Shown: piece after piece, positions 37,738 to 45,492 of the stretch
Layout of the letters: each line of letters begins with the position of its first letter
How positions within the stretch are numbered: position 1 is the first letter of the stretch
Source of the DNA: Pseudenterobacter timonensis
GTDB taxonomy: Bacteria; Pseudomonadota; Gammaproteobacteria; Enterobacterales; Enterobacteriaceae
Reading direction: 5' to 3'
Assembly: GCF_900021175.1 (NCBI RefSeq)
Contig: NZ_FCOP01000011.1
Coordinates: 310,001 to 374,000 of the forward strand
Length of the DNA: 64,000 nucleotides
The notes under the pieces: model-generated
Database searches by the model: none
Seen by the model: only the letters and a program-made list of their open reading frames with translations
What the model was told of the DNA's origin: nothing
Program-made: the position numbers and the translations under genes

Positions 37738-38348
37738 CGGTCAGGGCTGTGGATCAGGCGCTCCACAGCCCTGACCAGCTCGGCGACAGAGCGCACCTGC
37801 ATCTTCTCCATTACCCGTCGGCGATGCACCTTCACGGTGATTTCGCTGACGCCCAGTTCGGCGGCGATCTGCTTGTTCAGCAGCCCACTGATCGCCAGCT
37901 GCAACACCTCCTGCTCACGCGGGGTAAGCGACTGATAGCGTTGTTTAAGGGCGTAATATTCCCGCAGCCGCGCACCGTTTTCCGCCGCCAGCGCCAGCGC
38001 CGTTTCGGTAGCCTCAATCAGCGCGTCCGCTGCTACCGGCTTGGTTAAAAACTCGCAGGCGCCCCCCTTGATGGCCCGTACGGACATGGGAATGGTGCCG
38101 TGGCCGGTCAGAAAAATGACCGGAATGTCGCGCCCGTTGGCCTTAAGGGCGTCTGCCACCTCAAAGCCGTTGATGGCGGGAAGTTGCATATCGAGGATCA
38201 CGCAGGAGGGGATATCGGCAAAAGCGTGTTGAAGAAATGTTTCGGCCGAGGAGAAGCCCAGCGCGTTCAGGCCCGCCGACTCCAGCAGCCCGATAACGGA
38301 TTGCCGCACCGCGCGATCGTCATCAACCACATATACAATGTGTTCCAT
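37734..38348 (-). CDS. FixJ/TodT-type LuxR-family response regulator
   Basis: This 204-residue protein has a receiver domain with Asp9-Asp10-Asp11 and phospho-acceptor Asp53 (VILDMQLP), then FLTGHG and FLTKPV. A linker and LuxR helix-turn-helix follow (LTPREQEVLQLAISGLLNKQIAAELGVSEITVKVHRRRVMEKM). It is convergent with the hybrid kinase gene, and the two TAA stops share a TTAA palindrome. It is the likely DNA-binding output of that kinase and a candidate regulator of the XapX/YcaC and amidohydrolase promoters. Confidence 0.93.
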   Translation of the reverse strand: MEHIVYVVDDDRAVRQSVIGLLESAGLNALGFSSAETFLQHAFADIPSCVILDMQLPAINGFEVADALKANGRDIPVIFLTGHGTIPMSVRAIKGGACEFLTKPVAADALIEATETALALAAENGARLREYYALKQRYQSLTPREQEVLQLAISGLLNKQIAAELGVSEITVKVHRRRVMEKMQVRSVAELVRAVERLIHSPDR

Positions 38349-38589
38349 TCATCGCCCCGGGAAGAGATCAATAAGGTAAAAAGTTGTCCTGCCGTCAGGG
38401 CAGGGTAAACCAGAATATATCCTGATGGTAACACACTCATTATCATTATTATTTAACAATATGGTAACTTTTTAGTGACGATTATCGACAGGAACGCCCT
38501 GCCGGCGAACGATGCGCACGGCAGATGGCTTTTCAGGAAAAAAACAGGCTACACTCTGGTTTTACGCGCTAATCGCTGAGGCAACACCT

Positions 38590-39189
38590 ATGTACTACAC
38601 CATGAAAGATAACGACACGGATAAAGCTGAATCCACCCCTGGCGCGGCGCTGCAGCAGAAGCTGCTGGAGTCACACTCGATTGTGATCTCCGGGGAGATC
38701 AACCAGGCGCTGGCAGAGAAAGTGATCACCCAGATGATCCTGCTGCAAAGCGTCAGCAACGATCCGATCAAACTCTACATCAATAGCCAGGGCGGCCACG
38801 TGGAGGCGGGCGACACCATCCACGACTTTATCAAGTTCATCCGCCCGGAAGTGCATGTGATTGGCACCGGCTGGGTCGCCAGCGCCGGGATCACCATCTT
38901 CCTTGCCGCGAAAAAAGAGCACCGCTACGCGCTGCCGAACACCCGCTTTATGATCCACCAGCCGCTGGGCGGCGTGCGCGGCCAGGCGACGGACATTGAG
39001 ATCGAAGCCCGCGAAATCATCCGTATGCTTGAGCGCGTGAATAAGCTGATCGCTGACGCCACCGGCCAGCCGCTGGAGAAAGTGAAAAAAGATACCGATC
39101 GTAACTTCTGGATGTCTCCTGCCGAGGCGCTGGATTACGGGATCGTCGGCAAGATCATCAGCCACTACGACGAGCTGAAAATCGACTGA
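38590..39189 (+). CDS. ClpP-family serine peptidase, catalytic Asp position is Asn
   Basis: This 199-residue ClpP-like protein starts at ATG 38590 after TGAGG; the earlier frame has no start signal. The nucleophile Ser98 (GWVASAG) and His123 (MIHQPLGG) are present. In the DTxRDxF segment that holds the third triad residue in E. coli ClpP (Asp171), this protein reads DTDRNFWM, so Asn172 takes its place. No ClpX/ClpA gene is adjacent and it is not the housekeeping clpP (no tig or clpX neighbours). It may be a second ClpP that forms mixed rings, as proposed for Listeria ClpP1, or a slow peptidase. Confidence 0.88.
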   Translation: MYYTMKDNDTDKAESTPGAALQQKLLESHSIVISGEINQALAEKVITQMILLQSVSNDPIKLYINSQGGHVEAGDTIHDFIKFIRPEVHVIGTGWVASAGITIFLAAKKEHRYALPNTRFMIHQPLGGVRGQATDIEIEAREIIRMLERVNKLIADATGQPLEKVKKDTDRNFWMSPAEALDYGIVGKIISHYDELKID

Positions 39190-39315
39190 CGCTCTCTGGC
39201 TGGCGTTCGCGCCAGCCATTTACTGACGCCCGCGCGCCGCGTTGACCCACGACAAAGTGACCGCTCTCCCCCTCTCTTATAATCGCGCCTGTCTACCCTC
39301 ATACTGGTGTAACCC

Positions 39316-40437
39316 ATGGCGTATCAACTCAATATAAACTGGCCGGAATTTCTTGAAAAATACTGGCAAAAGCAGCCTGTCGTGCTGAAAAACGCATTTC
39401 CCGACTTTGTCGATCCGATCACCCCGGATGAGCTTGCCGGCCTGGCGATGGAGCCGGAGGTGGATAGCCGCCTGGTGAGCCACGTGAACGGCCAATGGCA
39501 GGCCAGCCACGGCCCGTTTGAACATTTTGATAACCTGGGGGAGAGCGGCTGGTCCCTGCTGGCGCAGGCGGTCAACCACTGGCATCTCCCTGCCGCCGAG
39601 CTGGTGCGTCCGTTCCGCGTGCTGCCGGACTGGCGTCTCGACGATCTGATGATCTCTTTCTCAGTACCGGGCGGCGGCGTGGGGCCGCATATCGATCAGT
39701 ATGATGTCTTTATCATTCAGGGGATGGGCCGCCGCCGCTGGCGCGTGGGCGACAAGCTGCCGATGCGCCAGTTCTGCCCGCATCCGGCGCTGCTGCATGT
39801 CGACCCCTTTGAGCCGATCATTGAAGAAGAGATGGCGCCGGGGGATATCCTCTATATTCCGCCGGGATTCCCCCACGACGGCTTCACCTTTGAAGCGACG
39901 ATGAACTATTCGGTGGGCTTTCGCGGGCCAAACGGACGCGATCTGCTGAGTAGCTTCGCCGACTACGCGCTGGAAAACGATCTGGGGGGCGAGCATTACA
40001 GCGATCCCGATCTCACCTGCCGCGAGCACCCCGGGCGCGTGGAGCGCCACGAGCTGGAACGCCTGCGCCAGATGATGATCGATACCCTTAGCGAGCCGGA
40101 AAACTTTAAGAAGTGGTTCGGCAGCTTTGTCACCACCCCGCGTCACGAGCTGGATATCGCCTCGGCAGAGCCGCCTTATACCGCGAAAGAGGTGCGCGAC
40201 GCGCTGCAGGGGGGCGAAAGGCTGACCCGTCTGAGCGGGCTGCGGGTGATCAACGTGGAAGACAGCTTTTTCGTCAACAGCGAGCCGCTGGAGGTGAGCG
40301 ATACCGCCGCCGCCGATGCGCTCTGCCGCTTTACGGAGCTGGGGAGCGATGAACTGGGTAAGGCGGTCGAAGACGAACGTTTTATTGATGAGCTGACCAC
40401 GCTCATTAACCAGGGCTACTGGTATTTTGACGAATAA
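39316..40437 (+). CDS. roxA: ribosomal protein uL16 3-arginyl hydroxylase RoxA (YcfD)
   Basis: This Fe(II)/2-oxoglutarate-dependent JmjC oxygenase hydroxylates an Arg of ribosomal protein L16. The 373-residue protein matches YcfD in length, with the iron ligands His125-x-Asp127 in GPHIDQYD. The distal His lies in PGFPHDGFTFEA. The C-terminal dimerisation and winged-helix part ends GYWYFDE. In E. coli ycfD lies near phoPQ, so its position here beside a ClpP-like gene is a different neighbourhood. A strong terminator follows. Confidence 0.93.
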   Translation: MAYQLNINWPEFLEKYWQKQPVVLKNAFPDFVDPITPDELAGLAMEPEVDSRLVSHVNGQWQASHGPFEHFDNLGESGWSLLAQAVNHWHLPAAELVRPFRVLPDWRLDDLMISFSVPGGGVGPHIDQYDVFIIQGMGRRRWRVGDKLPMRQFCPHPALLHVDPFEPIIEEEMAPGDILYIPPGFPHDGFTFEATMNYSVGFRGPNGRDLLSSFADYALENDLGGEHYSDPDLTCREHPGRVERHELERLRQMMIDTLSEPENFKKWFGSFVTTPRHELDIASAEPPYTAKEVRDALQGGERLTRLSGLRVINVEDSFFVNSEPLEVSDTAAADALCRFTELGSDELGKAVEDERFIDELTTLINQGYWYFDE

Positions 40438-40446
40438 AATAGTGGC

Positions 40447-40476
40447 GGCGTCAGCGCAAGCTGACGCCGATTTTTT
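40447..40476 (+). terminator. intrinsic terminator of roxA
   Basis: A 9-bp stem GGCGTCAGC (40447-40455) / GCTGACGCC (40460-40468) with a GCAA tetraloop is followed by GATTTTTT. It abuts the stop of the convergent small gene at 40475. Confidence 0.93.
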
Positions 40477-40660
40477 AGATCAGCAAATTGCAGGCTTTCC
40501 AGTAATTTAACAGCCGATCGTCATCACGTTCTCGCTCCGCTTTAAACTTCATGGTGCGCGCGATATTTTCCCGCGACACGTCCTGCCCTTTTTGCACGAT
40601 ATCTAATACCGCTTCACCAAGAGCTAATGAAATTTCAGTACGATTATCACGTATTTCCAT
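40475..40660 (-). CDS. small protein, weakly like the YmgB/AriR biofilm family
   Basis: This 61-residue protein has a very strong Shine-Dalgarno (AAGGAGG, 6 bases before ATG 40660). The pattern ALGEAVLDIVQKGQDVSRENIARTM, followed by a charged helix, resembles the helical layout of YmgB/AriR-type regulators. The resemblance is weak and by eye. It is separate from its neighbours and has its own AT-rich upstream region. Function unassigned. Confidence 0.7.
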   Translation of the reverse strand: MEIRDNRTEISLALGEAVLDIVQKGQDVSRENIARTMKFKAERERDDDRLLNYWKACNLLI

Positions 40661-40882
40661 TAATGCCTCCTTGTTGAGTGCGTGTATTAATTATATGCCC
40701 ATAATTGCTGCCGGTAACTAAATTCATCTGATTCTTATTTTTGTGCCGGAAATATTTCAGCGCTTCGTTAGAGATGTTTCAAAATAATAACAACAAGGCT
40801 GCCCCGGAAAATATGGTCTACAGTTAATCCCGTGTCCCAAAATAATATGTCACACCTCAATAATCGAAAGAGGAGAAACATC

Positions 40883-41116
40883 ATGGTAGATAAGAGCCAG
40901 ATTAAAGAACATTCTGAAGTTATTGCCAGCTGCGGTACTCACGTCGGCACCGTTGACCATATTGATGGCGAACGCATCAAACTCACCCGCAGCGATTCCG
41001 CATCCGGCGGTAAACACCACTATCTGCCGCTGAGCTGGGTGGATAAAGTGGAAGGCAACAAAGTGACCTTGTCGAAGGATCACAAAGAGGTTATGGCCGG
41101 GTGGCAGGAGGCGTAA
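40883..41116 (+). CDS. DUF2171 protein
   Basis: This 77-residue protein starts at ATG 40883, with AGGAG 7 bases upstream; the frame is open further 5' without a start signal. A PRC-barrel-like beta sequence (HVGTVDHIDGERIKLTRSD, HHYLPLSWVDKVEGNKVTLSKD) marks the DUF2171 family. Its function is unknown; such small proteins are often stress-induced. It is monocistronic, with a probable terminator after it. Confidence 0.88.
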   Translation: MVDKSQIKEHSEVIASCGTHVGTVDHIDGERIKLTRSDSASGGKHHYLPLSWVDKVEGNKVTLSKDHKEVMAGWQEA

Positions 41117-41143
41117 TTAAGCGCCCTGGTTACACCTGACAGT

Positions 41144-41177
41144 ACCCGCCCGGCGGCATAGCGTCCGTCGGGTTTTG
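41144..41177 (+). terminator. probable imperfect terminator of the DUF2171 gene
   Basis: ACCCG (41144-41148) pairs with CGGGT (41169-41173) around an imperfect GC-rich inner stem and is followed by TTTTGTTATTT. The stem is imperfect, so confidence is moderate. Confidence 0.45.
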
Positions 41178-41264
41178 TTATTTCGTTATTCCCCGAAGCA
41201 TTAATAATTCTTTCCTCCATTCTCTCTCTGACATCACCACGAAGCGATACTAAATATCCCTTTT

Positions 41265-41364
41265 ATGCCGGGTGGCGGCTGCGCCTTACCCGGCCTACAA
41301 GTGATGTAAGGCATTGAGTGGTCATGGCCTTTGTAGGCCTGATAAGCGTAGCGCCATCAGGCAT
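41265..41364. repeat. REP/BIME element between the DUF2171 gene and yjiN
   Basis: A 100-bp unit bounded by ATGCC...GGCAT contains the same REP arms as the array near 25.1 kb (GGTGGCGGCTGCGCCTTACCC and CTGATAAGCGTAGCGCCATCAG). It lies between the 3' ends of convergent genes, the usual location. Confidence 0.85.
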
Positions 41365-41414
41365 TAACGTTATCGCAGTATTTCCTGGTAAAAACCACAC
41401 CGCCTCGCCTTTGT

Positions 41415-42686
41415 TTACAGCGGCAGCAGGACAGGGATCTGCGACAGTAAAAAGAGGATCAGCCCGATCGTGCCGCCCACCAGGGTGCCGTTGACGCGAA
41501 TAAACTGCAGATCCTTGCCGATATTGAGTTCGATCTGCTGCGACATCTCTTTGGCATCCCAGCTTTTCACCGTATCGCTGATATGGCGGGTTAAAAATCC
41601 GGCGAACTCCGGCGCCACGCGCTGCGCGGCCTGCTCCAGATGCTCGTTAAGGGAAGCGCGCAGGCTGGCGTCGGCGATAAGCGTTTCCCCAAACCACTGC
41701 CCGGCGCTGGCGATGCGCTGCTTAACGCGCGACTCGTCGCTCTGCATATCCGCTTTGAGCCACTGGCGCAGATCGCCCCAGATCTCTCCCAGGTAGCGGT
41801 TAAACGCCTCATCGTTTTTCAGATAGAGCTTGATGTTATCGGTTTTGGCCGCCATCTCCGGATCGTTTTTCAGGTTATCGATAAATTTTCCCATGGCGCG
41901 ATCGAACGCCTGGCGGATCTGGTGCGTGCGATCGTGGCTGATGTCATCCAGCAGGGTATTCACCGCGTTGGAGACCATCTCAGCGCTCTGATCCCCCAGC
42001 CACTCGGTGGGCAGCAGCTTCGCCTTGCGCGGATGCTCGGTCTTAAGCCAGTGAACAATCTGCGCGGCGATAAACTCCCGGCTGCTCTCCCGCTGCAGCA
42101 GGGCGATGAGGCGATGGATAATGGCGTCGAGCAGTACCTGGTGGCGGTTATTTTTAGTCATGCTCTCCAGCATCAGGGCGCTGGTTTGGGTGAGATCGAC
42201 CTTGTCGATAGCCTTATGCACCGCCCGCTTGAGCAGACGCTGGATGCGTCCGTCATCGGTCAGCTCCAGAAAACCGCTCATCACCTGCAGCAGATGCTGC
42301 CCGACGCGCCGGGCGTTATCGGGCTGGCTGAACCAGTTACCAATCAGCAGCGCCGGCTCGTGGCGGCGGATCAGCGCCACCAGCGACTGGGTATCCAGAA
42401 ACTTCTCCTGCACAAACTGGCCGAGATTGTCGCCAATCCGGTCTTTATTGCGCGGAATAATTGCGGTATGGCGGGAGATAAAGGGGATCGGCACCCGGCG
42501 AAACAGCGCCACCACCGCAAACCAGTCCGCCAGCGCGCCGACCATCGCCGCTTCGGCTATCGCCTTCACGCCGCGCACCCAGAAGGTTTGCGGCAGGAAG
42601 AGGGTGGTGATGAAGGCCGCGGCGGCTATCAGCAGCAGCGACAGCGCCAGCCGCTTGGCGCGTTTGAGTTCAGATAATTTTTCCAT
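41415..42686 (-). CDS. yjiN: DUF445 inner-membrane protein YjiN
   Basis: This 423-residue protein (E. coli YjiN is about 426) has two N-terminal hydrophobic helices ([20 protein letters not shown], and [16 protein letters not shown] with its conserved GALADWFAV motif). A long soluble helical domain follows, and a C-terminal hydrophobic anchor ([22 protein letters not shown]). The DUF445 family has no established function and is suspected of a role in envelope or membrane organisation. Its presence supports synteny with the E. coli yji region. Confidence 0.9.
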   Translation of the reverse strand: MEKLSELKRAKRLALSLLLIAAAAFITTLFLPQTFWVRGVKAIAEAAMVGALADWFAVVALFRRVPIPFISRHTAIIPRNKDRIGDNLGQFVQEKFLDTQSLVALIRRHEPALLIGNWFSQPDNARRVGQHLLQVMSGFLELTDDGRIQRLLKRAVHKAIDKVDLTQTSALMLESMTKNNRHQVLLDAIIHRLIALLQRESSREFIAAQIVHWLKTEHPRKAKLLPTEWLGDQSAEMVSNAVNTLLDDISHDRTHQIRQAFDRAMGKFIDNLKNDPEMAAKTDNIKLYLKNDEAFNRYLGEIWGDLRQWLKADMQSDESRVKQRIASAGQWFGETLIADASLRASLNEHLEQAAQRVAPEFAGFLTRHISDTVKSWDAKEMSQQIELNIGKDLQFIRVNGTLVGGTIGLILFLLSQIPVLLPL

Positions 42687-42829
42687 AAGGGTAAGGATAG
42701 AGGGAAGCGGGGGGAAAGTGCAAAACCGTCAGCGGCAGAAGCATGATGCTCCGCCCTCTCTTGTTCATGTCATTTTCCTGACACGTTTATTCATTACGTT
42801 GTGGGCTTCACTTTATGGATGCTAACAAC

Positions 42830-44188
42830 ATGAAAAGAAAAATTATTCCTCTGCTGATCGGCTGTGCACTCTCTTTCTCTGCCCTGGCAGCGCAACCCAC
42901 CGCGGAGCGCTATGTGGTCAGCTTTCCCGAAGGGACGCGCGTAAGCTACCACGGTGCGTTTGCCAGCGCCTTCCCGGATGGACTCCCGGTGGGGGTAGGC
43001 TCTGGGTTGCTGTTTCCCGGCAGGCAGGGCGATGACCTGACCTTTACGACCGTGACCGATCGCGGTCCGAACGCCGATTCGCCAAAAGCGGGTGAGAACG
43101 AAGCCAAAGTTTTCGTCGCGCCCGATTTCGCGCCGCTGCTGATGACTATTCGCCTGCGAAACGGCAAAGCGGAGGCGGTGGATGCCCGCCCGCTGCATGA
43201 TGATAAAGGCAAAATCAATGGTCTGCCGCTGCAAAGCGGCGTGATCGGCTCCACGAATGAGGTGGCCTTCAGCGACGCCTTAAAGGTGCTGACGGGCGAC
43301 AACCGGGGGCTGGATACGGAAGGCATCACGCCGGACGGGAAAGGGGGCTACTGGCTGTGCGATGAGTATGGGCCGTTCCTGATTAACATCGACAGCCAGG
43401 GGAAGATCCTGGCGATTCACGGGCCGCAGGCGGCGGAAGGGGAAAAATCGATCGCGGGCGGCCTGCCGAACATCATCAAATGGCGTCAACCGAACCGGGG
43501 CTTTGAAGGGCTTACCCGGATGCCGGACGGACGAATTATCGCCGCCGTACAGAGTACGCTGGATATCGACGGCAAGAGCAAAAAGCAGGCGCTGTTCACC
43601 CGTCTGGTGAGCTTCGACCCGGCGACCGGCAAAACGGCGATGTACGGCTATCCGCTCGACAGCGCGGCCTACGGCAAAAACAGCGACGCCAAAATTGGCG
43701 ACATCGTGGCGCTCGATAATCAGCATATCCTGCTGATTGAGCAGGGCGAAGATAAAAACGACGCGATGCGTAACCTCATCTACAAAGTGGATCTGAGCAA
43801 GGCGAGCGATCTGGCCGCTTTCGATAAGCCGGGCGAGTATCCGGAGTTTGATGATGCGAAAACGCTGGCACAGCGCGGTATTACGCTTGCGTCTAAAACT
43901 CAGGTAGTCGATCTGCGCGCGCTTGGCTGGCAGCAGGAGAAGGCCGAAGGGCTGGCGCTGATCGACAGTAAAACGCTGGCGGTCGCGAACGACAACGACT
44001 TTGGGGTGAAAGCGGTGATGCAAAACCCGGTCGAGGGCAAAAAGCTGAAGGATTATCGGGTGAATGCGCAGGGCGCGCTGACGCTGGATGACAAACCGGT
44101 CGCTACCACTCTCGCCGTGAAGCCGCTGCAGAAGCCGGAGTCAGAGAGCGAACTGTGGGTGGTGACGCTGCCGGAGGCGCTGAAATAA
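42830..44188 (+). CDS. secreted phytase-like esterase (esterase-like activity of phytase family)
   Basis: This 452-residue protein has a Sec signal peptide (MKRKIIPLLIGCALSFSALA, cleaved before AQP). The mature domain is a beta-propeller-like phytase-like esterase: conserved TVTDRGPNAD, DTEGITPDGKGGYWLCDEYGPF, NRGFEGLTRMPDGRI, EGLALID and NDNDFGV. The acidic clusters probably bind calcium. The periplasmic substrate is probably a phosphate ester or related compound, not proven. The start is ATG 42830, which gives a normal signal peptide; an in-frame ATG at 42815 would add MDANN. Neither has a strong Shine-Dalgarno. Confidence 0.83.
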   Translation: MKRKIIPLLIGCALSFSALAAQPTAERYVVSFPEGTRVSYHGAFASAFPDGLPVGVGSGLLFPGRQGDDLTFTTVTDRGPNADSPKAGENEAKVFVAPDFAPLLMTIRLRNGKAEAVDARPLHDDKGKINGLPLQSGVIGSTNEVAFSDALKVLTGDNRGLDTEGITPDGKGGYWLCDEYGPFLINIDSQGKILAIHGPQAAEGEKSIAGGLPNIIKWRQPNRGFEGLTRMPDGRIIAAVQSTLDIDGKSKKQALFTRLVSFDPATGKTAMYGYPLDSAAYGKNSDAKIGDIVALDNQHILLIEQGEDKNDAMRNLIYKVDLSKASDLAAFDKPGEYPEFDDAKTLAQRGITLASKTQVVDLRALGWQQEKAEGLALIDSKTLAVANDNDFGVKAVMQNPVEGKKLKDYRVNAQGALTLDDKPVATTLAVKPLQKPESESELWVVTLPEALK

Positions 44189-44193
44189 GTTTT

Positions 44194-44293
44194 CCCCTCA
44201 CCCTGACCCTCTCCCCGAAGGGGAGAGGGGACCGATCGAGCCTGCTGTCAGGTAGCCCGGGCCTGCTTTTCTCTCCCCGGGGGGAGAGGGGAC
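44194..44293. repeat. partial CCCTCTCCCC-type palindromic element
   Basis: The stretch begins with CCCCTCACCCTGACCCTCTCC and contains two CCCC...GGGGAGAGGGG hairpins and one GACCGATCGAGC linker. It matches the elements at 45343-45481 and 47861-48222 but lacks the right-hand GGGTGAGGGG end. It sits between the 3' ends of the esterase gene and yjiA and may serve as their terminator. Confidence 0.8.
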
Positions 44294-44301
44294 GCTGGCG
44301 G

Positions 44302-45255
44302 TTATTTTCTCAGCCCCGCAAACGCTGCACGTATCTCCTCTTCCGGCAGCTGAATGCCGATAAACACCATCACGCTGCGCGGCTCTTCTTCGCCCCACGG
44401 GCGATCCCAGTCGGCGCTGTAGAGGCGCTGTACGCCCTGAAAAAGCAGGCGATTCGGCTCGCCGTCGATCCAGAGCATCCCTTTGTAGCGCAGCAGCTTG
44501 TCGGCAAACGACAGCAGCAGGTTTTCCATCACGCGTGACACTTCGCTGATATCCACCGGGTAGTCCAGCTCCACCACGATGGAGGCGACGTCGTTTTGCT
44601 TGTCGGCCATAAAGTGGAAGCGCGGCCTGGAGGTGACATTCTCTTCCAGCATAAAGCCGTTGGTATCAAAGAGCTGCGACAGGTCGATATCCCCGTGCGT
44701 CACGGTGTAAATCGGCGCGCGGGCGTTGATGCGGCCCAGACGCTCGCGCAGCTTTTCGCTTTCGCCCGCCACGTCGGTTTTAGTCAGCAGAATGCGGTCG
44801 GCGTAGCCCACCTGCGACTGGGCGATAGTGAACTGGTCCATCTGCTGGTCCGCATGTACCGCGTCGACCAGCGCAATCACGCCGTCCAGCAGGTAGCGCT
44901 GGCAGAGGATCTCGTGGGAGAAAAAGGTCTGGATAATCGGGCCGGGGTCCGCCATGCCGGTACATTCGATGACCAGGCGGTCGAAGGCGATCTCGCCGCG
45001 ATCGCGGCTCTCCAGCAGGTCGAGCAGGGCATCTTCTAATTCGTTAGAGCGGGTGCAGCAGATACAGCCGTTAGTCAGGGTCTTGATCTGCGTGGCGCGG
45101 TCGCCGATAAGCTGATCGTCCACGGAGACTTCGCCGAACTCGTTTTCAATCACCGCGATTTTAAAGCCGTGCTGTTCGTTCAGAATGTGGCGCAGCAGGG
45201 TGGTTTTACCGGCGCCAAGAAAGCCGGTCAGCAGGGTAACTGCGATAGGTCTCAT
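44302..45255 (-). CDS. yjiA: COG0523 metal-binding GTPase YjiA
   Basis: This G3E-family P-loop GTPase is related to CobW and UreG-type metallochaperones. The 317-residue protein has Walker A GFLGAGKT at 11-18, the metal site Glu37 and the CxCC motif Cys64-Ile-Cys66-Cys67. The guanine-specificity TKTD is near 157, and a C-terminal CobW_C domain is present. E. coli YjiA binds Zn, Co or Ni and hydrolyses GTP slowly; its client is unknown. In E. coli it follows btsT-yjiX on the same strand, but here yjiX is absent. Confidence 0.94.
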   Translation of the reverse strand: MRPIAVTLLTGFLGAGKTTLLRHILNEQHGFKIAVIENEFGEVSVDDQLIGDRATQIKTLTNGCICCTRSNELEDALLDLLESRDRGEIAFDRLVIECTGMADPGPIIQTFFSHEILCQRYLLDGVIALVDAVHADQQMDQFTIAQSQVGYADRILLTKTDVAGESEKLRERLGRINARAPIYTVTHGDIDLSQLFDTNGFMLEENVTSRPRFHFMADKQNDVASIVVELDYPVDISEVSRVMENLLLSFADKLLRYKGMLWIDGEPNRLLFQGVQRLYSADWDRPWGEEEPRSVMVFIGIQLPEEEIRAAFAGLRK

Positions 45256-45310
45256 ATGCTCTCCTTTTTCGCTTCGCCTACGTTACCAGACATCACGCAT
45301 TCTGATAAGG

Positions 45311-45342
45311 AAAAGGCCCAGCAACCTCTGGCCGGGCCTTTT
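45311..45342. terminator. bidirectional terminator between btsT and yjiA
   Basis: AAAAGGCCC (45311-45319) pairs with GGGCCTTTT (45334-45342), with A and T runs suited to either strand. On the minus strand it would stop btsT transcripts before yjiA, about 150 bp after the btsT stop. Confidence 0.8.
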
Positions 45343-45481
45343 CCCCTCACCCTAACCCTCTCCCCTTTGGGGAGAGGGGACCGATCGGGCTCGCTTTTCT
45401 CCCTCTCCCCAAAGGGAAGAGGGGACCGATCGGGCTCGCTTTTCTCCCTCTCCCCTTTGGGGAGAGTGCCGGGGTGAGGGG
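45343..45481. repeat. palindromic element with terminal inverted repeats, in the place of yjiX
   Basis: The 139-bp element is bounded by CCCCTCACCC and its inverse GGGTGAGGGG. It contains three CCCTCTCCCC-type hairpins separated by the linker GACCGATCGGGCTCGCTTTT, repeated at a 45-bp interval (45379 and 45424). It fills most of the gap between btsT and yjiA. Confidence 0.88.
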
Positions 45482-45492
45482 CAAAGCATGGA

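Noticed and set aside
38590-39189. housekeeping clpP
   Set aside because: No tig or clpX/lon neighbours, and the conserved catalytic-Asp position is Asn.
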